DNA from: Acidobacterium sp. S8
GTDB lineage: Bacteria; Acidobacteriota; Terriglobia; Terriglobales; Acidobacteriaceae
Length of the DNA: 64,000 nucleotides
Assembly: GCF_009765985.1 (NCBI RefSeq)
Contig: NZ_LMUM01000008.1
Coordinates: 1 to 64,000 of the forward strand
Direction: 5' to 3'
Position numbers and translations under genes: made by a program. Positions 62,218 to 64,000 of the stretch are shown here, in pieces. Numbering within the stretch: the stretch's first letter is position 1; each line of letters begins with the position of its first letter. The notes beneath the pieces are model-generated. The model was not told where the DNA came from and searched no databases. It worked only from the letters and a program-made list of their open reading frames with translations.

Positions 62218-63105
62218 ATGCCGCAGACCCAAGCCATCTCCGCCGCAGCCGCCGGAACTTTCACCATTGGTGGCGACCTCACCGTTAACCGCCTGGGCTA
62301 TGGGGCGATGCGCATCACCGGCCCCGGCATCTGGGGACCGCCGAAAGATAAAGCTGCGGCGCTCGCCACACTCCGCCGCGCCGTCGAACTCGGTGTGAAC
62401 TTCATGGACACGGCTGATTCCTATGGCCCCGCAACCTCCGAGGAACTCATCGCCGAAGCCCTTTATCCCTACCCGGCCGGCTTCGTCATCGCCACCAAGG
62501 GTGGATGGGAGCGCCCCGGTCCCGGCCAGTGGACCCACAATGCCAGTCCTAAACACCTTACGGAGGCACTCGAAGGAAGCCTCAAACGCCTCCGCGTGGA
62601 CCGCATTGATGTTCACCAGTTGCACGCTCCCGACAATGCTGTTTCGTTCGAGGCCTCCGTCGAGACACTCGCCAAGCTGCGCGAACAGGGCAAGATTCGC
62701 CATGTCGGCCTCTCAAACGTCACTCGCGAGCATATCGAGCGCGCCCGCAAGATCGTCCCCATCGTCTCTATCCAGAACCGCTACAGCTTCGCTGACCGCG
62801 AATCGGACTACATCGTCGAATATTGCGAGCAGAACAACCTTGCCTTCCTGCCATGGGCCCCTCTTGGTCAGGCAAAGAAAGCCCACGAAGTTGTCGAGAA
62901 AGTGGCCACGGAACTGAAGGCAACACCGCTTCAGGTGGCTCTGGCATGGCTGCTCAAGCGATCGAAGGTCATCATCCCCATCCCCGGAACATCGTCTGCA
63001 GAGCATCTTGAAGAAAATATTGCAGCTGCGGGTCTCGAGCTTCCGGAAGCCTCGTACAAGGAGCTAGCGGCCGTCGAGCCTCCGCCAGCCAGCCTGCGCG
63101 GATAG
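62218..63105 (+). CDS. Aldo/keto reductase
   Basis: 295 aa from ATG 62218 (AAGGAG 7 bases before it; the in-frame start 30 bases upstream is not supported). (beta/alpha)8 barrel with 'FMDTADSYGPATSEELIAEA' (catalytic Asp and Tyr), 'VIATKGGW' (Lys), 'IDVHQLHAPD' (His) and the NADP-binding end 'IPIPGTSSAEHLEENIAAAG'. It reduces aldehydes or ketones with NADPH. The adjacent PfpI-type gene suggests a shared stress role. Confidence 0.92.
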   Translation: MPQTQAISAAAAGTFTIGGDLTVNRLGYGAMRITGPGIWGPPKDKAAALATLRRAVELGVNFMDTADSYGPATSEELIAEALYPYPAGFVIATKGGWERPGPGQWTHNASPKHLTEALEGSLKRLRVDRIDVHQLHAPDNAVSFEASVETLAKLREQGKIRHVGLSNVTREHIERARKIVPIVSIQNRYSFADRESDYIVEYCEQNNLAFLPWAPLGQAKKAHEVVEKVATELKATPLQVALAWLLKRSKVIIPIPGTSSAEHLEENIAAAGLELPEASYKELAAVEPPPASLRG

Positions 63106-63124
63106 GCGAAAATCCAGGAGAGTT

Positions 63125-63361
63125 ATGTCGCTTTATTTGAGCGACTTACTCAAATTATTCGATGTCTTCGGATATGGACGAGAGATTCTATGGGTCGATA
63201 GCCTGACATGCTGGGTCCGCGATCGTTCTTGCAATCCTCAGCCATCGAGCTTACTTTTAAAGCATGCAGTTCAGCACCTTCAGCCCGATGTGTTCGATGT
63301 GTATGTGTTGCCATCCACGTGGGCGCGGAGGACTATGCTGCTGATCATCGCAATCAACTAG
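63125..63361 (+). CDS. Uncertain 78-aa ORF after the aldo/keto reductase
   Basis: ATG 63125 follows CCAGGAGAGTT, a fair ribosome binding site, 19 bases after the reductase stop. The ORF ends just before a strong terminator. The translation shows no known domain, and the middle part is not convincing. The last codons (ATG 63335 to the stop) read M-L-L-I-I-A-I-N and have their own GGAGG three bases before the ATG. The segment could thus be the 3' part of this ORF or, less likely, a branched-chain leader peptide. Confidence 0.28.
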   Translation: MSLYLSDLLKLFDVFGYGREILWVDSLTCWVRDRSCNPQPSSLLLKHAVQHLQPDVFDVYVLPSTWARRTMLLIIAIN

Positions 63362-63379
63362 CGTAAAAGTTCTCAAAAG

Positions 63380-63416
63380 AGCGGCCCACGAGCATATCGT
63401 GGGCCGCTTTGTTTTT
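63380..63416 (+). terminator. Strong terminator before the zinc-ribbon gene
   Basis: AGCGGCCCACGA (63380-63391) pairs perfectly with TCGTGGGCCGCT (63397-63408), followed by TTGTTTTT. It would end the aldo/keto reductase transcript. Confidence 0.85.
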
Positions 63417-63450
63417 GCACATCCTACACACGAAACGGAAGGACCTGAAC

Positions 63451-63723
63451 ATGAAGTCACAACGCTACGCAGTTATTACCAGCCGCACACGCTCCGTCAC
63501 TCGCCTGGGGTGGAAGTCTCCCTCGACGGCCGAGACATTTTGCGGCATCTGCATGCGTGGCGTAATTTCGCCTGAATTGGGGGCTGTCTGCTCATCCTGT
63601 GGGGGTGAAGTGTTGCGGACATTCGAAGTCTTCGACGGCGGCCAGCCTCTTCGGCCTGCACAGCGCAGCGCTTCGCCTACTGCTTTTTCTGTGGAACAGC
63701 CTGGCTGGGCTGTCTCGTCTTAG
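63451..63723 (+). CDS. Small zinc-ribbon-like protein
   Basis: 90 aa from ATG 63451, with GGAAGGA about 8 bases before it. Two CxxC knuckles, CGIC and CSSC, are 13 residues apart ('FCGICMRGVISPELGAVCSS', then C), typical of a rubredoxin-like zinc ribbon. The N-terminus is basic ('MKSQRYAVITSRTRSVTRLG'). The family is not recognised. A nucleic-acid or protein binding role is possible. It stands between two terminators, so it is a single-gene unit if real. Confidence 0.5.
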   Translation: MKSQRYAVITSRTRSVTRLGWKSPSTAETFCGICMRGVISPELGAVCSSCGGEVLRTFEVFDGGQPLRPAQRSASPTAFSVEQPGWAVSS

Positions 63724-63744
63724 GCGATACATCCGCCAGCTGTC

Positions 63745-63774
63745 AGCCTGGGTAGGCCGGCACCTGCCCAGGCT
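63745..63774. terminator. Bidirectional terminator between convergent genes
   Basis: AGCCTGGG (63745-63752) pairs with CCCAGGCT (63767-63774), with AGG/CCT continuing the stem inside. T-rich sequence (TTGAATTT) follows on the plus side. It separates the zinc-ribbon gene from the convergent Cys-rich gene. Confidence 0.6.
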
Positions 63775-63804
63775 TGAATTTACCTACGCCAGTAGACTGA
63801 AAGC

Positions 63805-64000
63805 TCAGGCGGCCATCATTTCCTTGCTCATCATCTTGCAGGATTCGGCGCATCTCCTGCACATTTCTGCGCAACGCATCATCATCTCGTCTTTGCCTGC
63901 CATCTGCTCGCACATGGCTGCACAACTCATGCACATCTCTGCGCACATCGAACACACTTTGCCGCACATCGGCGACATGCGCATCATGCAACGCATAGCC
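63805..64000 (-). CDS. Cys-rich four-helix-bundle copper-binding protein (DUF326-type), partial
   Basis: The visible 3' part encodes about 63 residues with repeated CxxxC and CxxC groups (CSMCAEMCMSCAAMC, CAEMCRRCAESC) and many Met. This is typical of the DUF326 / copper-storage (Csp) family, where a four-helix bundle is lined with cysteines that bind Cu(I). The gene runs on past the right edge of the window. The ATG at 63996 is in frame but is probably internal, since the family is usually about 110 residues or more. Confidence 0.75.
   Translation of the reverse strand, partial: AMRCMMRMSPMCGKVCSMCAEMCMSCAAMCEQMAGKDEMMMRCAEMCRRCAESCKMMSKEMMAA

Overview
The window most likely comes from the chromosome of an Acidobacteriota member (Terriglobia / Acidobacteriaceae type). 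Evidence: a large Oar-like TonB-dependent receptor with an N-terminal carboxypeptidase-regulatory-like domain, a Ser/Thr kinase fused to TolB-like and TPR domains, TPR proteins next to a CRTAC1 (ASPIC/UnbV) protein, a seven-haem cytochrome c, and dispersed palindromic repeats of the kind common in that phylum. I could not run a search, so the placement is inference. I saw no rRNA, tRNA, insertion sequence, prophage or CRISPR array.

Layout. 1-944 is non-coding and rich in hairpin repeats. 945-9079 holds a signalling kinase, a DHA2 drug exporter divergent from its TetR regulator, a sodium:solute symporter with a small membrane protein, and an S-adenosylmethionine hydrolase-like protein that appears to be a secreted lipoprotein. 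9146-19540 is a co-directional set: multihaem cytochrome, giant TonB receptor, two secreted TPR proteins and a Tat-exported CRTAC1 protein. 19564-22080 is a siroheme sulfite reductase and siroheme synthase pair. Ahead of it lie a promoter, a 20-codon leader peptide containing Cys-Cys-Gly-Cys-Cys, and mutually exclusive antiterminator and terminator hairpins. This reads as a cysteine-responsive transcription attenuator and is the most interesting element of the window.

22670-24744 is dnaJ-hypothetical-hspR. 24990-28549 is a phosphoketolase-acetate kinase operon. 28553-33697 (minus) holds a membrane acyltransferase, a 50-aa membrane protein and class Ia ribonucleotide reductase nrdAB, whose transcript starts with a cobalamin riboswitch. 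33740-41171 carries a Na+/H+ antiporter, a MarR regulator divergent from a BtuB-like TonB receptor, a CotA-like multicopper oxidase and a secreted phosphoesterase.

41352-44373 is the conserved rpsP-khpA-rimM-trmD-rplS operon. It is followed by a Phd/VapC toxin-antitoxin pair, a [2Fe-2S] ferredoxin-like protein, an SDR with its TetR regulator, rnhB, a PIG-L deacetylase, an alpha/beta hydrolase, efp and ald. 52348-55973 is an NtrY/NtrX two-component pair. 56237-61162 is the phoH-ybeY-corC...era region, with a DsbA-like protein and a VKOR protein inserted between corC and era. The window ends with a DJ-1/PfpI protein, an aldo/keto reductase, small zinc-ribbon and unknown ORFs, and a truncated Cys-rich copper-binding (DUF326-type) gene.
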